From contig RSEE01000030.1 in the NCBI GenBank assembly GCA_003971905.1, positions 72,001-136,000 of the forward strand: a stretch of 64,000 bases of DNA. The letters run 5' to 3'. This document shows positions 11,861 to 23,692 of the stretch, piece by piece. Position 1 is the first letter of the stretch. Each line of letters opens with the position of its first letter. Source of the stretch: Moniliella sp. 'wahieum' (Eukaryota; Basidiomycota; Moniliellomycetes; Moniliellales; Moniliellaceae). The position numbers were made by a program, and so were the translations under genes. The notes under the pieces are model-generated. The model was not told the DNA's origin, did not search any database, and saw nothing but the letters and a program-made list of their open reading frames with translations.

Positions 11861-14800
11861 ACCCCAGACGCACAGACCCTCGGCCACATGAGCTTATTGA
11901 GGTCTGAGGGAGGCCCCAGCGCGCGGGAATAATAGACGAGACGAAGGAAATAGGTCGGATGAGGGGGCAGGGGACGGTGAGGAATAGCCGCAAGGGCAGC
12001 AGCCGATGGCTCTCGTGCCTGTCATCTGTCACCCACACAAAACACAATAGAAATGTGACATGTGATGAGGCACACGGACATAGGATGAGGCACGGCAGAG
12101 ACGGGGTGATGCTTGACGGATAGCGGCTGACGGCGTGGGGCCCCGGAGTGGGGCACCTCTGCGGTGGTAACTCAGAACACCGGGCATGGCCGGAGACATG
12201 GATCCCGACGATGGGGGAGCGTGGGGGCGGGAGCGCCAGGCAACCGACAAGAGGCGGCTATGTGCGCCGGGGGCCGAGCGTGGAGCAGGAAGCGGCGCTG
12301 GGGGTGGAGGCAAGAGTGGGGCTGGCCGGGCGGCTGGGGAGTGTGGGTGGGGCGGGACGAGAGAGCGGCGGGGGATGGAGTGAGGTGCGGTTGGCGCGCA
12401 CTGCGTCTGTTCGGCTCTGGTTAGCCCGTGGTGGCTCGCCTGCGAAAACAGCCAGAGACACTCGAGCGACGGGAGGCTAGCCTACGGCGCTAAGGCCCAA
12501 AGTCTTCTAAGCGCCCTGCGCGTTTCTACGGCTGCTACGGCTGCTACATCGCCGGTATAGCAGCACAAGGACGGTCAACAGATTGAATGTCCCACTATGA
12601 TGGTGCTTTGCGCAGAGTGTAGCTTAGGCCACGGCGTAAAGGCCTGTAGCACGCTGCTACGTCCGGCCGCGGTACGGTTGGGGCAGGGTTAAAAAAATGG
12701 CCCTGCAACACGTGCGGGGGCAAGCTGCAGCGCTGGCGTCCGAGACAAGTGCCGGCTGGTGCCTGCCGGAGCGCACCCCCGCACCCCGCATGGCAGCCGC
12801 CGTGTGGGGGAATCAGTAGCCAGCTGCAGCAGCTGGGCCTGTGTGTCCCCCCGTGCCTGGGCCGGCAGCCATCACCCATCGCGGCATTAACGTTAAATGT
12901 GTAACGAAGCGCAGCACGTGCAGCTCTCCGATCACCGGTCGCCAGTGGAGCAGGCGACAGCAGAAGAGCGCAGGCTGGACACTGCCCCGTGCTGGGCCCG
13001 AAGCGGGTATAACGCACGAGGCACAGGGACTCTGAGTACATTGAGTGCTGACTGGCGCTTCCATGCTGCATCCCCCACGTCGCAGGGGGGCAGCCAGTGT
13101 GGCGAGCCCGTCCTTGCCCCCACACTGGCGCCCCGCCCCAACTGGGAAGCGCATAGCTGTCTCACCATGTCCGCCCTCCCCAGCGTCTGATCGCATCGGT
13201 TCCGCGCCCTTCCGCACCCGGTTCCGCGCCCCGAACTCGTAGTGCTTGGGCATGGATTGGGACGGCCATTGTTGCATGTCTGTGTCTTCCTCTCCGTTCC
13301 ATTGAACCCAGCCACCATCTTCAAGGCACCACCCTCTCCCCATCATCTTTCGGGCGACGGCGGGTCGCCCAGCCTATCCTCTCTCCCTCGTCGCAAGTCC
13401 CGTTCGTACGGCCGAGGTGGTCCGTGAGTGAGCTTCTGTGAGTTCCTGAATTTGTCCTACTTCAATTATTTTGTCATTGGTCTTGCGCAAGTGAGCGATT
13501 AGTTGTGAGCCTCTGGATCTGGACGTCGGCTTGTCCTGATCTGAGCGTCTCGTTTTCGTTGAGATTCTTCCCTCTCATGCGCTCCGCCTCATGCATCATG
13601 CCTCTACGTTTCTAGCTGAGGGCAGCGAACCTGCCGTTTTCCGTTTTGAGCATTTCTGGGTTTGACTGCCCCCGTTCCTCGCTGAGCGTGGGAACCGTTC
13701 CCTACGGTTGGTCCGTGCTCGTTTCTGGGCACCACAGGTCTCGATTCCCTTGCCCTTTCTTCGTTGTGCTCTGTCTTTCTCTTATAGATCCTGCCTGTAT
13801 GACTCTTGATCCATGTTTCTTGTCCCTTAGCGGGACATTTCGTCTTTTCCTTCGTCTACTTCGTCTTTTTTGTCCCCATTTCGCCTCATCCTTTCGTCGT
13901 TCGTCCTTACACAGCATCCTTTGCCAATCCATCTTGATCCACCGCCAGGCAACTCCCGTGCTACTCTTTTTTAGATCGCCAGCAGTCGCTCCAACTGCTT
14001 CCAGCAGCCACAACTGAGCCGTTTCCGTATCCATTCGGCCGGGCCATCCATTGCCGTCGATCTCCAGCTTTCAATCTGGTCTGTCTGCTCTGCACCGATC
14101 CCGCGGCGACACTGCAAGAGTTGAGTTGTTCTGTCCGACAGACCCCGTCCTACCTTGTCTTGGTCTGAAGACGCGTCAACCGTTCAGGCAACCCTTCAGG
14201 ACCACAACGGACGGTAGACACGCTGGACCTCTGCACGTTCCGGTGCATCCACAACCTCTGGCCACGCCCCCAATTGAGAGGTCCCACCTCGCCTCAAGCT
14301 CTGTTCGGATCTGCCAGTAGTGTCCGGCGGCTCGATGAACCGTGAGTGCCAGTGGCCTGTCCAGATGGAGACGTAAGCGAGCAACAGCACACTAGCCTCG
14401 GTTCCGTTTACTTTATTGTCGGGTGCAGTGCTGTCCAGATACTGACGAAGGGGGGGATGAATATGCGTGCCATGGCAAAAGCAAAATATGATGGTGTGTG
14501 GTGAAGAGAGCACAATCAAATCTCACCGTCAACCTCTTGTCCCGACCATTTTCTTAGCGCGATGCAAAGCACGCTTCAGCCCAAACATCTTCCTCCCAGC
14601 ATCTCGAAGACATGTTGGTCCCAGATTGCTCCAAGGTCCTCGTGGCATGCCTGCACCGTGGCTTGCGTCCAAATTAAATAATGGGCCCCAGTGGCAGTGG
14701 TACGTTTCGGAGCAGTGCGTAACGCTGCCGCAGATGGCCCGTTCCTTCGCGCCCTCTAAGGAGGAGAAGAAAGGGGGTGCAGAGGATACTGACCAACCTG

Positions 14801-15586
14801 CTGTTAGTGTATTCCCACTCGACCGCTGTCCATTACCCCTCTGGCTGTTGGCGCGGTCCACGGTCCCGAAACCTCAACAACATATTTCGTCCTCCCCGAC
14901 ACGCCATGCACCCCGACACTTTGTATCCGCTACCAGACGCAGCATCGTTCGAACCAGAACGAGATGATCAAGGCAAAAGGAAATAGATTGGACCACTGGT
15001 GAGGAGAGCCACGATTCTCACTAGAGTGTTAGTATGGCCATACACTCGGAGACGATATGGTTCATGTCTTGCGTTGCGTTTCCTCTTCCTCCGCGCACCA
15101 CACCTGGGCCCGTTGTTCGAAATGGCAATGTGCATCATACCCAAATAATGAAAAGCGCTCGAGGTGCGGGTCGGCTCCCGCACCATCTCGCGGTGCGCTG
15201 AAATGGAAGGGATAATCGATACCGTACAGAGCTCAGGATGGGCTCAAACAGGTTTAGTAGTGAAGTCAGTCCATGGCGACGAAAAGAAAGGTGCTGGACC
15301 GTCGCGGCGACACGGTGGCCAGAATAGGCAGGGGACAGGTGGCCACGAGACGAACATATAGCGATCTACCCAAGCCTCAGGCCTCAACCCTGCGCGTAAC
15401 GTATACATGTGCCAGTGGACGCCGCGACGGAACATGATGTTGACGCCCGCTCGGTTAGGGGTCTAAGACGCAGAAAAATAGGTGCGCAAAGGCAGGTATC
15501 AAAACAAGCAACAAGAAGATTCGAGCACCGTTTCAAACCGGTGCATTTTTGTCAGGTCGTACATTTCCACATCAATAAGAACGAAA

Positions 15587-15641
15587 GGGGGGGGGGGGGG
15601 GGGGATTAGTGGTAAGAAGATAAGGCGCGGGGGGGGGGGGG
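15587..15641. repeat. Two long poly-G runs (18 and 13 nt)
   Basis: G runs at 15587-15604 (18 nt) and 15629-15641 (13 nt) are each followed by ATTA. They sit just downstream of the amino-acid permease stop. Run lengths are likely inexact because homopolymers are error-prone. Confidence 0.75.
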
Positions 15642-15663
15642 ATTAAACCCTCAGGAAGCCCGA

Positions 15664-17760
15664 TTAGAAGAAGAAGTCAAGGACTTCTTCCACCAGGGAA
15701 CGAGGCGAGCCTCTTCGCGCTCGCTTCAAGTTGTTCGAGGGTAGGTGCTTCGCGGCGGCCGGTATCAATGTCAATGTCCTCCTGCTTGACCCAGGAGTGA
15801 AGCCACCAGCGGCGGGGCCCGTACCAGACGGCACGTTGCCCAGGTACTTGACGTGCCATGGGAGCGGAAGACCGCGTCCCAGTCCATCTCGCCAAACACG
15901 AGGAAGACAATCACCACAGGCACGGCGAGGTAGGCTTGGAAGAAGGTCACGGCGCGCTCCGAGTCCGTGTCGGCATCGGCACCGATCGGGGCAATGGCAA
16001 TGATCGCTTGGAATACCAGCACGGCAAAGTTGATCACAATCCCGTACACTGCCCCGATAATCCGACGGGCGAACGCCAGGGAATCAGTTCGACTGGCCGG
16101 CCGGCAGCCTTCCAGGCAGCACGGAAGCGGATGTGGCAAATGCAAATGGTACCTAGAGTGAGCGAGAAAAAAGGGAAGAATGTAACGTTAGTTAGGAGGC
16201 AAGGGTAAGGCATGGCAGGGTAGGGCAGGAGCCGAACGAGGACAAGAAAAAACATACCCCACGAGAAGATGACGGCGAGACCACTGAGTGCCAAGAGCCA
16301 GTTGAAGACGTCACCGGCGCTAGTCGAGTAAACGAGGAAGGCGAGGAAGCCAAAGGCCAGTGTGACAGCCACCGCGGGCATAGGGCGACCTTCGCGGTCA
16401 ATGTAGGCGAACCAACGGGGAGCCTGACCGTTTTGGGCGAGGGCGACGAGGGTACGAGAAGATCCGTACACACTCGTGTTGGCCACCGACAGGGACGAGA
16501 TGAGAATGACGCGTTGACAATCGAGGGCAAGGCGTGATTTTGCGCTTGATGACGAGGACAAAAGGAGAACTGTTGGGATCGTTGCTGCTCGACCCGCTCG
16601 TCAGGGCAGGATCGTTGGGACTGATGTTGAGCGTGATAATAAAGAGCGAGCCAACGTAGAAGAGCATGATCCGCATGAAGATCTGGCGCGAAGCTTTGGG
16701 GACTGCCTTGCGAGGGTTGATCGTCTCGGCCGCGGTGATACCAATCATCTCCGTGCCAGAGAAACTGAAGGCGGCACTGACCAGCACCGAGCAGAATCCC
16801 TTGAAGCCATTGAGGAACGCATCTCCATGGTGCCAGTACTGCAAGCCAACCGTCGTGTGGTTAGGGGCCCCGCCGGCAGTAATCACAATGCCAGCCACGA
16901 TGAAACCCAGTCATGCTAAAAAAATCCGTGGGTCAGTACCAGGCTCGCTGACGACAAAAACAACGGTACATACAGAATCTTCAGTACCGAGCCAAACACT
17001 TCAAAGTCGGCGTAACCGCGAACGCCAAAGATGTTGATCACGGCAATGACAACCCAGCAAATGATGACCCAGACACCAGGGGATACGTGCTGGTTCGGAT
17101 CCCAGAACCCAATAATGATGGTCGCTGCCACCAATTCGAGGGGCAAGGTGACGAACCATTGCATCCAGTCTGTGCAGAGGCAGAGGTTAGTCGATTGTCG
17201 AAGGGTAGATACCAAGGAGACAGGGGATGCAGAAATACGAACAGTTCCAACCCATGGCGAAACCCCAGGCGGGCGAGATGAAGCGGGTAGAGTAGGTGGA
17301 GAAGGAGCCAGAAACAGGGAAAATAACCGCCAATTCACCGAGGCACATGACGACACAGTAGAGCATGGAACCAATCAAGCAATAGTCGATAATCAAAAAT
17401 CCCGGGCCACCGCTGGCGTACACCGTGCCAGACCCAATGTAGAGACCGGTACCGATGCTACCGCCAAAGGCGATCATCTGAATGTGGAACTGGCTCAGCT
17501 TGCGCTGAAGTCCCTCGGGGGGTTGGAGGTGATTTCCTGGATGGAGGAGGTGCCGTCCAAGTCATCGTCTTCGCGGCCGTAAGGGGAGTGGGCGCTGTCA
17601 ATAAACGAAGTCTTCTCGAGTGCTTGTTCGGTGGGCGAAGCCTTGGCCATGTCGGGGTAGTGGCCGGCTGGGCCTGCGCGGCCGCCGACTCGGGCGTGTC
17701 GACGAGCGGGGCCGGGTGCAGCTTAAAGCCGTCGAGCCAGTAGCGGATGGCACTGGCCAT
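15664..17760 (-). CDS. Amino-acid permease, fungal YAT family (APC superfamily)
   Basis: A plasma-membrane amino-acid/H+ symporter with the 12-segment AA_permease fold. The start MASAIRYWLDGFKLHP at 17760 leads into a cytosolic N-terminus ending LSQFHIQMIAFGGSIGTGLY, the family's first-helix signature. GTVYASGGPGFL, CLGELAVIFPVSGSF, QWFVTLPLELVAAT, VFGVRGY-type and GTEMIGITAAET segments follow in order, then VANTSVYGSSRTLVALA and AVTLAFGFLAFL. Introns at 17170-17242 (73 nt), 16916-16973 (58 nt) and 16153-16257 (105 nt) all interrupt conserved text. The C-terminal part is KQEDIDIDTGRREAPTLEQL, with stop TAA near 15666-15664. Frame breaks include a shortened C run in AACCCCCCGAGG before the first helix. 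Substrate cannot be deduced. Confidence 0.9.
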
Positions 17761-20108
17761 GGTGGACGAAAGAGGAGGAGGTGGTGGTGGGGGGGAAACG
17801 AGAAGGGGGCCCCGCGTTGCGAGGCAGCGAGTGGGAGGCTTAATATGCGAGCGCAAGCGATGGCGCACCCACGCGTGCCTTGGGGCGTGGTGCGTGAGCG
17901 CGTGAGGCTGGGCGCCGTTTGTTTTGTCAGGGGGGCCAGCGGCGGAAAATTGTTCCTAAGAACGCAGAGGAGCGGCCCCCGGGGGCGTTGGCTGCCATTA
18001 TGCATTCGACGCAGAGGATGTGGCGGCGGGCGATCTAGGATGCCACTGCCCGCCTGCCCGGGCGCGAGCGCTCTGGCGCGGCTGCAGCCACGGCGCCTGT
18101 GGCCACCACCCTCACCCACTCGATGACGCGATGGCGCGGGTGACGCGTGACGCATGACGTGCGCCGCCGTGCGGGCGATAGCAGATTCGGACGCACACCG
18201 CCCCTGTGCTGAGTTTGAGATGGGTTCTCGACGCCACATCGCTATCGCAACACTGGCGCGGTGCGTGTGCGTGGGATTGGCTTGGGCGGCACAGTTGCTC
18301 CGTTTTCGACCGGCTTTTGGCCGTGCCCGTGGCCAGGGCACACCACCAAACCAACGCAAACCCAGGGCAGGCCAGCGCACACCAAGGCACCGCCCACCCG
18401 CTCAGCTGCGCACTCCGACGCCCAGGCGCGGCGCCCGGCCCGACAACGAGCCGGCTGGCCGCTGGCGCCGTGCCTCAGCCACCACCCCAGCCAGCGGCCA
18501 ATTGCAAGCCCCCCTGAGGCGGCCGAGTCAGCCAGTAAAAAAAAGCAAAATTCTATAATCAGTCAAAGCTAGTGACTCCTTCCAAGCAGCGGGGCTGCGC
18601 CTGGGCCGTGCCTGCGTTGCCGTGTCTGTCGGCCAGTCGGATGGATGATGCAGTCGATACAGCCGCGTCAAGACACCCCCACCACACCACATGTTTTCTC
18701 CACCGCCCCACCAGCGCCCAACCCTGTGATGGGGCCCAAGAGGGCCCAGGCGGCCCAGGACTTGGATATGCTTCGGTGCCTGTCCCGGAGAAGGGGTCGG
18801 TTCAACTTGAACGTTCAACGAACGGTTCTCCGGGGCTCAGGCTGAGTGCCTCAGCAGGCTGAGGCTCAGCCTGAGCACTGAAGCTCAGTGCGCAACATTC
18901 TCCTGAGCACTCGCTCACTAGTCACTAGTGAGGCTCACTGCTCACTAGTCACTAGTGAGGCTCACTGCTCACTAGTTCCCCACTAGCTCGCGCCCGAATC
19001 CCCAGGATCCACTTCTCAGATCTCATTCTTATGCGCTAGGCCTTAGGCCGAGCTTGATACGTGATAGACTTGAGTGCTGCAGGCGCCCCTTGAAGCTTGA
19101 AGCTTGAATCTTGATCCGTTTGGCGCGTTCGCACCGTATGTAGATTCTTTTAGAGAGCAGTATATTATACCCCAAGCACCGTCCGCGCCCCCCCCCTGTG
19201 TTACGCCCAAAGTTATACCCCTCTTCTGCGTACTGAATCATGGTGCACTGCGCTATTAACTAACTCCGATTAACACGCAGGCGCGCTCGTCGTTATCATG
19301 CTCTTTCTCCCTCCGCCCTCCTCCGCCGGTGCCACATTTGCCCCACCTCGAGTATATTATTGACCCGTTGACTGTGAGCCACACTGTAAACTGTTCCATC
19401 AACGTCTTCGAGCACCACAACCGTAAGTACACAGGTGGTTCGCATGGCGCGGACGAAGGTATCGATCATTTGCCAAAACCCCGCATTATAATGGTCAAGC
19501 CGGCAAATTGACTTGCTCTCTTAACCTCAAGCTTCAGCTGAAGCCTTTGGAGTCCGGGCACAATACCAACATGCTATTGCTCTAGAGTGGGTGCGACCCT
19601 TCCGGGCCATCTGTTCGTTTGGGATACCACTTCCTGGTCCTCCCCTCTTCCCGGCGGAACCTCACCGTCTCTCTCTTCGCCGTGGCTCTTGATTCTTTCT
19701 TCCTCTACCGATTGCCTCCCTACTAGCCCCGCTCACATGCATGTCACACCGGTAGATCGCATGCATATCGAATCAACTGTTCAACGCCCTAACCCGTCGA
19801 TTTCGAAGCGTATCGTACCTATAGGACTTGCCCCAGCTGCAGCAATGTGCAATGTAATGCTCTGCTAAAGTCCTGAAGCTCCCAGGGGTTTAGTGCGTGG
19901 CGGGCGAGGAACAGCCACCGTCGTCGGGCCCAGCTCAGAAGACATGAACGTATGCGTGGAAATTGTTGTACAGGTGGAAGGGGGAAGAAGACACGAGAAA
20001 ACAATGGGAAGGACACCAGGTAAAAAGAGAGGACGTGGATGAGGCCCCGGTACGTAAACGTGAACGTGAAGAACATCTGTATGGAATCCTGTGGAATCCA
20101 GGAATAAG
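17761..20108. other. Intergenic with palindromic words and a 27-bp tandem repeat
   Basis: No gene is supported over 2.3 kb. The left 100 bp are the permease leader. At 18838-18890 are self-complementary CTCAGGCTGAG-type words, followed at 18914-18976 by a tandem repeat, and at about 19088-19110 by tandem AAGCTTGA words. Confidence 0.45.
18914..18976. repeat. 27-bp tandem repeat built on a CTCACTAGT palindrome
   Basis: Two exact 27-bp units (18914-18940 and 18941-18967) and a 9-bp partial third. Each unit contains CTCACTAGT and its complement ACTAGTGAG, so each can fold on itself. There is no spacer structure, so it is not CRISPR-like. Confidence 0.85.
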
Positions 20109-20824
20109 TTACAGCCGCCGATTCTCCTTATCGGCATCCTCTTCGCACAAGGCCCAAAACGAATCCGAATCGTCGGACGCAGCACGAGAGGAACCCTCAC
20201 TGGACGCACGACGCTTGCGCTTTTTCAGCGCACGGTGGGACCCACCCCATGTCGGTCGCGGCAAGGCGTGCAGGACTGGGGGGATGTCCACGTGCGAGGC
20301 GGACCCAACGCGACGAGGATCGGGGGAGACCTTCGATGAGGAGGGCGCGGCCTGGTCGGAACTTGATGGGATAACAGGTACAGATGAGCGCCGAGAGCGC
20401 CACCACTGCGGCTGGAGGGTATGAAAGGCATGAGCTGTGCGTTGGCCCAGCCTACGCAGGCGGCTCCTGCCTTCTTCCTGATCCGAGCGTGGAGCCGGAA
20501 GGGCAGAAGACCGATCGGATGAGGGAGCAGGACCTGCGGAAGGAGCCGAGGCGACTAGCAGAGACGAGGAGTTGCTATGCCAATCTTCGTCCGTAGAACC
20601 AGATACCATGGAGACAGCACCAGTGAAAAGCCTGCGCCTCTTGTTCAGCGGAGAGGCAGTGGGAGAGCGGGGGGCTGCGCCTGTGGGCGGGGCGGGTACC
20701 TTGGTCGGCGCCGCCTCGGGGGCATCGCACGGCGACTCACCACGGCGGCGCGTGAATTGGCGAGCCAAAGCGGGATCTCCCTGAGTGGAATGCGGTTGCG
20801 CAGAAGTAATGGCGCGTCAGCCAT
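20109..20824 (-). CDS. Unknown small basic/Ser-rich protein with RxLF and KEN motifs
   Basis: I do not recognise a domain. A 220-codon frame (20768-20109) is rich in Ser, Arg, Pro and Ala; joining it to the upstream frame starting MADAPLLLRNRIPLREIPLW at 20824 gives about 235 residues. The change of frame near 20740 could be an error or a small intron (a GTGAGT lies there). Visible short motifs are SPLNKRRRLFTG, which combines a basic nuclear-type signal with an RxLF cyclin-docking pattern, a second basic patch KKRKRR followed by an Ser/Asp stretch, and EEDADKENRRL at the very end with a KEN triplet of the APC/C degron type. These motifs suggest a nuclear, cell-cycle-regulated protein, which is inference only. 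Stop TAA is at 20111-20109. It is divergent from KEI1. Confidence 0.55.
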
Positions 20825-21752
20825 GCTGGAAGAGGAGGAGGGGACGAGAAAGGCGTGCTCGTGTGGCATGGGAGCAGCAGAGCAAGCAGGGGCCGCACCG
20901 GACCTGAGACAGGGCCAGGGCCAGGGCCAGGACCAGGGCAGAGGGCGGGGCGGAGGGGGGCGCAGACAGGGGGGGCAGGGGCGGTGGCATGCGGATGTGG
21001 ACAATGTGTGTCCCGGCGGTGGCCGTGCGAGGCGTGGAGTGGGAGAGGATGCGCGATGCGGGTGGGCTGCGCCGCTCTGGGGTAGACGTGAGGCGTGGGC
21101 AAGGAATGCGATCGATGGCCGGCGATGGCCTGGCAGCACTGAAATGAAAGTTGAAACGGGCCGCGGGACGCGGGACGCGGGACGCTGGAGATTGGAAATT
21201 GCAACTTGGCCAGGACAAGCGACTGGGCCGATGGAGGGAGTGTCTGCGCAATCATAAGCACCCAATCGATCCAGCAGCTGGGCAAGGAAAGGTTATGCTT
21301 ATGGATGCTTGGATGCCTGAGCCTGGCAAGGGGGGCGCAGCCAAGCTGCGCACACTAGCCACTGCCCTGGCCCCGTTTCAGGCGCGCGTCCCGCAGCCTG
21401 CTGGACCGCCTGACTGGATGGACGGTGCGCGGCGCGGCCTTGGCGGATGCTGAGTACTCCGACTGAGTCCGAGCGCCGAGCAACTGCGTACGGCTTGGCG
21501 TGGGCGTGTGGTGGGCGATGCATGATGCCAGGGTGGTGATGCATGATGGTGCTGCGCAGGCCCGCCTGGCGCCACTGTTGCGCAGGAAGCTGACGCAGCT
21601 GACGTAACCTCTGCGCTGGCGGCCTCCTTCAGACAGCTTCACCTCAAACCCGCTTTCAGCTCTTGCAACCACCGCCATTCCAGCGCCGCCAGTTACGAGC
21701 CGCTCCCTCCAAGTTGTTTTTTCGGGTGATTCCCCCCCCCCCCACACACGCC
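20825..21752. promoter_or_regulatory. Divergent intergenic region upstream of the RxLF/KEN gene and KEI1
   Basis: No gene is supported in 0.9 kb. It includes a (CAGGGC)-like run near 20910-20940, a GGGACGC triplication near 21165-21185, and two ATGCATGAT words near 21518-21545. A 12-nt C run (21732-21743) ends 10 nt before the KEI1 start. Confidence 0.45.
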
Positions 21753-22839
21753 ATGTCGCTACCGCCCCGCTCGCGCACGCCCGGTGGCACTCCTTGCATG
21801 CAGCCGTCAACACCGTCTTCCCCTGGAAGTCATTATTGGCATCTTTGACCTCAAACAAGGCAGCGCAGTCATCAGTCTCTTCGCTCTGTTCAAAGATTGT
21901 AGGTGTCTTTGGCATCATTGCCATCCTCACTGGCGGCACATTTGCCCAGGTCGCCTCTACCCTCTACAGTCTCGCCACCATCTTTTGCATCCTCTGGGGG
22001 TTGCGCGGCATTTCCGATGAAGATGCTCGCACCGTCATGCGCTACGCTCACTTTTTTGTTGCCGACCACCTCATCTCGTCCATCTGGACTTTTACTTTTC
22101 CGTCAAGTATTTACCAGCCCACACATGGAGACCCCCTGCAACGGGCAAGTACCAGCAGGCGCTGATGCAGCTCATTGAGCAGCTCGAGCAAGAGTATGGG
22201 GAGACGCGTAAGCACTCTGAATCGCTCACTGGCGCTGCCCGCGTCGAGGCGGCCCAACAAGTATGGAACTTTGAGAAGAATTTGCCACGCTTGCTATTCT
22301 CCTTGGTTTGGTTCCTAAAGGTGAGTCCATACGTTTCCACTTGGCTTGCCACTTGCCCCTATCCGTTACTAACCTCGGCATCCTTGCTCCAGATCTTTTT
22401 TGCCCTCACGCTCTACTCGTACGCGCTCACCTTCGTCATGGCACGTACGCTGCGCTGCCCCTGGCCAAGTCGTCTTCGATGAACGTGGCCGCTCTCCACA
22501 TGCACCAGCACCACCGCCACAACAGCATGATGGCTGTAATGGAGAGCGACGAGAGTGGCGATGACGAAGAGGATGAGGAGAACCAGCAGAAGCCTTCGGT
22601 TGACGGTATGGTCAGCCCAATCGCCCGCGCACATCTTGGCAGATGCCGGTCCTTCATCTGCGACCGATACGCAGGCGGACTGGTGGCCAAGTACCGCGCC
22701 TCCGCGGCGTGCCTCCATTCGCGCGTCGTCCGATGCTGTACAGGCCCGCGCGCACAGCGTGGCACGCTTCTCTTTGGCCAAGACGACCTTGATTTCGCCG
22801 ACGCCCAATGCCCCTCCTTTGCCCGCTGTCGCGCCTTGA
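21753..22839 (+). CDS. KEI1: Inositolphosphorylceramide synthase regulatory subunit Kei1
   Basis: Kei1 is the Golgi membrane partner of Aur1 in inositolphosphorylceramide synthesis. After MSLPPRSRTPGG the conserved core reads VFPWK-VIIGIFDLKQGSAVISLFALF, KIVGVFGIIAILTGGTFAQ, YSLATIFCILWGLRGI, MRYAHFFVADHLISSIWT and FYFSVKYLPAHTW, giving four hydrophobic segments as in the family. A helical YQQALMQLIEQLEQEYGE stretch and a further hydrophobic part (LPRLLFSLVWFLK then IFFALTLYSYALTFVM) flank an intron at 22321-22392 (72 nt). The tail is His-rich then acidic (MAVMESDESGDDEEDEEN). The core changes frame near 21845, 21895 and 22100, which I treat as sequence errors. The end is uncertain: 22839 in one frame, 22910 in another. 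Confidence 0.8.
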
Positions 22840-23692
22840 CTCGACCCCCCCCCCAAACCAGATCCGCGCGTCTCCTCTTCATCGGTTGTGCACGACTTCA
22901 TCCTTTCTAGCCGCACCTCGTCTGTCGACCATGCCCACCTAACGCTCTTCGCGCTCGGCCGCACCGCACCTTTCCTTCCTCGGCAGCTCGCTGCGTAGAA
23001 GCAGGAGGGGAGGTGCCGCCCTGCAGCGCATCAAGCCCCTACTGCTGGCGCACAGGGCGGAGATACCGAAGCGATACTCGCCATTTTCCACATTGTGTGC
23101 CGCTCTGTAATCTTCCTGCTCGAAACGATGATACCCGTGCCATCGACCACCGGCTGCGATAGGCAGCATAGTCGCAGCAACTATGCTATGCGGCAGGAGT
23201 ATAGGATGCGAGTGAGTAGTAGTAGTAGTGCCACTAGGCGTGGGTGCTGCATGTATATACGCGTCTGCCGGCCATGGGAGGGCCATAGACGGATTCCATT
23301 CGAAGGGGCAGCGAGGTCCCCCACGATGCGGAGGTGCTGGCGCGTGCTCGCTCCGAGGGGAGGATGGCATGCGGAGGCGAACACAAGTGTGTTGCTACCT
23401 ATGGCTTGGCACGCAGACTGCGGTACATAGACTGGAGCCAGCTGGCCGTCGGGGGCTCCCGCTGCTGCGGCGGGCAGGCAGGGACCACATGGTAATTCGA
23501 AGTGCGTGGGCGGCACGCAATGAAAAATTGCCAACACAGCCCTGTTACATGTTATGTCAGCACAAATTTAGAGTGGGCTATGCGTGAGCAACACCAACAG
23601 CGTTGTGCACCAACCGAGGCCTCTCGCTCGGCCCGCCGCCACTGCCACTGCCATTGCCGCGGCCCCCACCCCCACCACCATCCGCGCAAGCA
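22840..23692. other. Intergenic between KEI1 and MATE gene
   Basis: No supported gene in 0.85 kb. Part may still be KEI1 tail or 3' UTR. A GTAGTAGTAGTAGTG run lies at about 23216-23230. Confidence 0.35.

Larger units (their letters stand above)
11759..15663. other. 3.9-kb gene-poor stretch between aldehyde dehydrogenase and amino-acid permease
   Basis: The first 130 bp form the aldehyde dehydrogenase promoter. I find no frame with a recognisable domain in the rest. About 13430-14030 is strongly CT-rich on the plus strand and nearly free of long minus-strand coding signal, resembling a long leader or promoter, but no convincing gene follows it. Long G runs close the stretch at 15587-15641. 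A long non-coding transcript is possible but not shown. Confidence 0.4.

Noticed and set aside
12595-13346. Overlapping minus-strand frames of about 177 codons
   Set aside because: Cys/Gly/Arg-rich composition without domain or consistent codon pattern; equal-length frames exist on both strands.
13430-14330. Retroelement leader or LTR
   Set aside because: CT-rich, but no paired terminal repeat and no protease, reverse transcriptase or integrase motif in any frame nearby.
17598-18380. 260-codon minus-strand frame overlapping the permease start
   Set aside because: The permease start, with its conserved N-terminus, lies in another frame inside it; the long frame is Arg/Pro-rich and has no domain.
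18914-18976. CRISPR-like repeat array
   Set aside because: Two 27-bp units are directly adjacent with no unique spacers, and the genome is eukaryotic; it is a plain tandem repeat.
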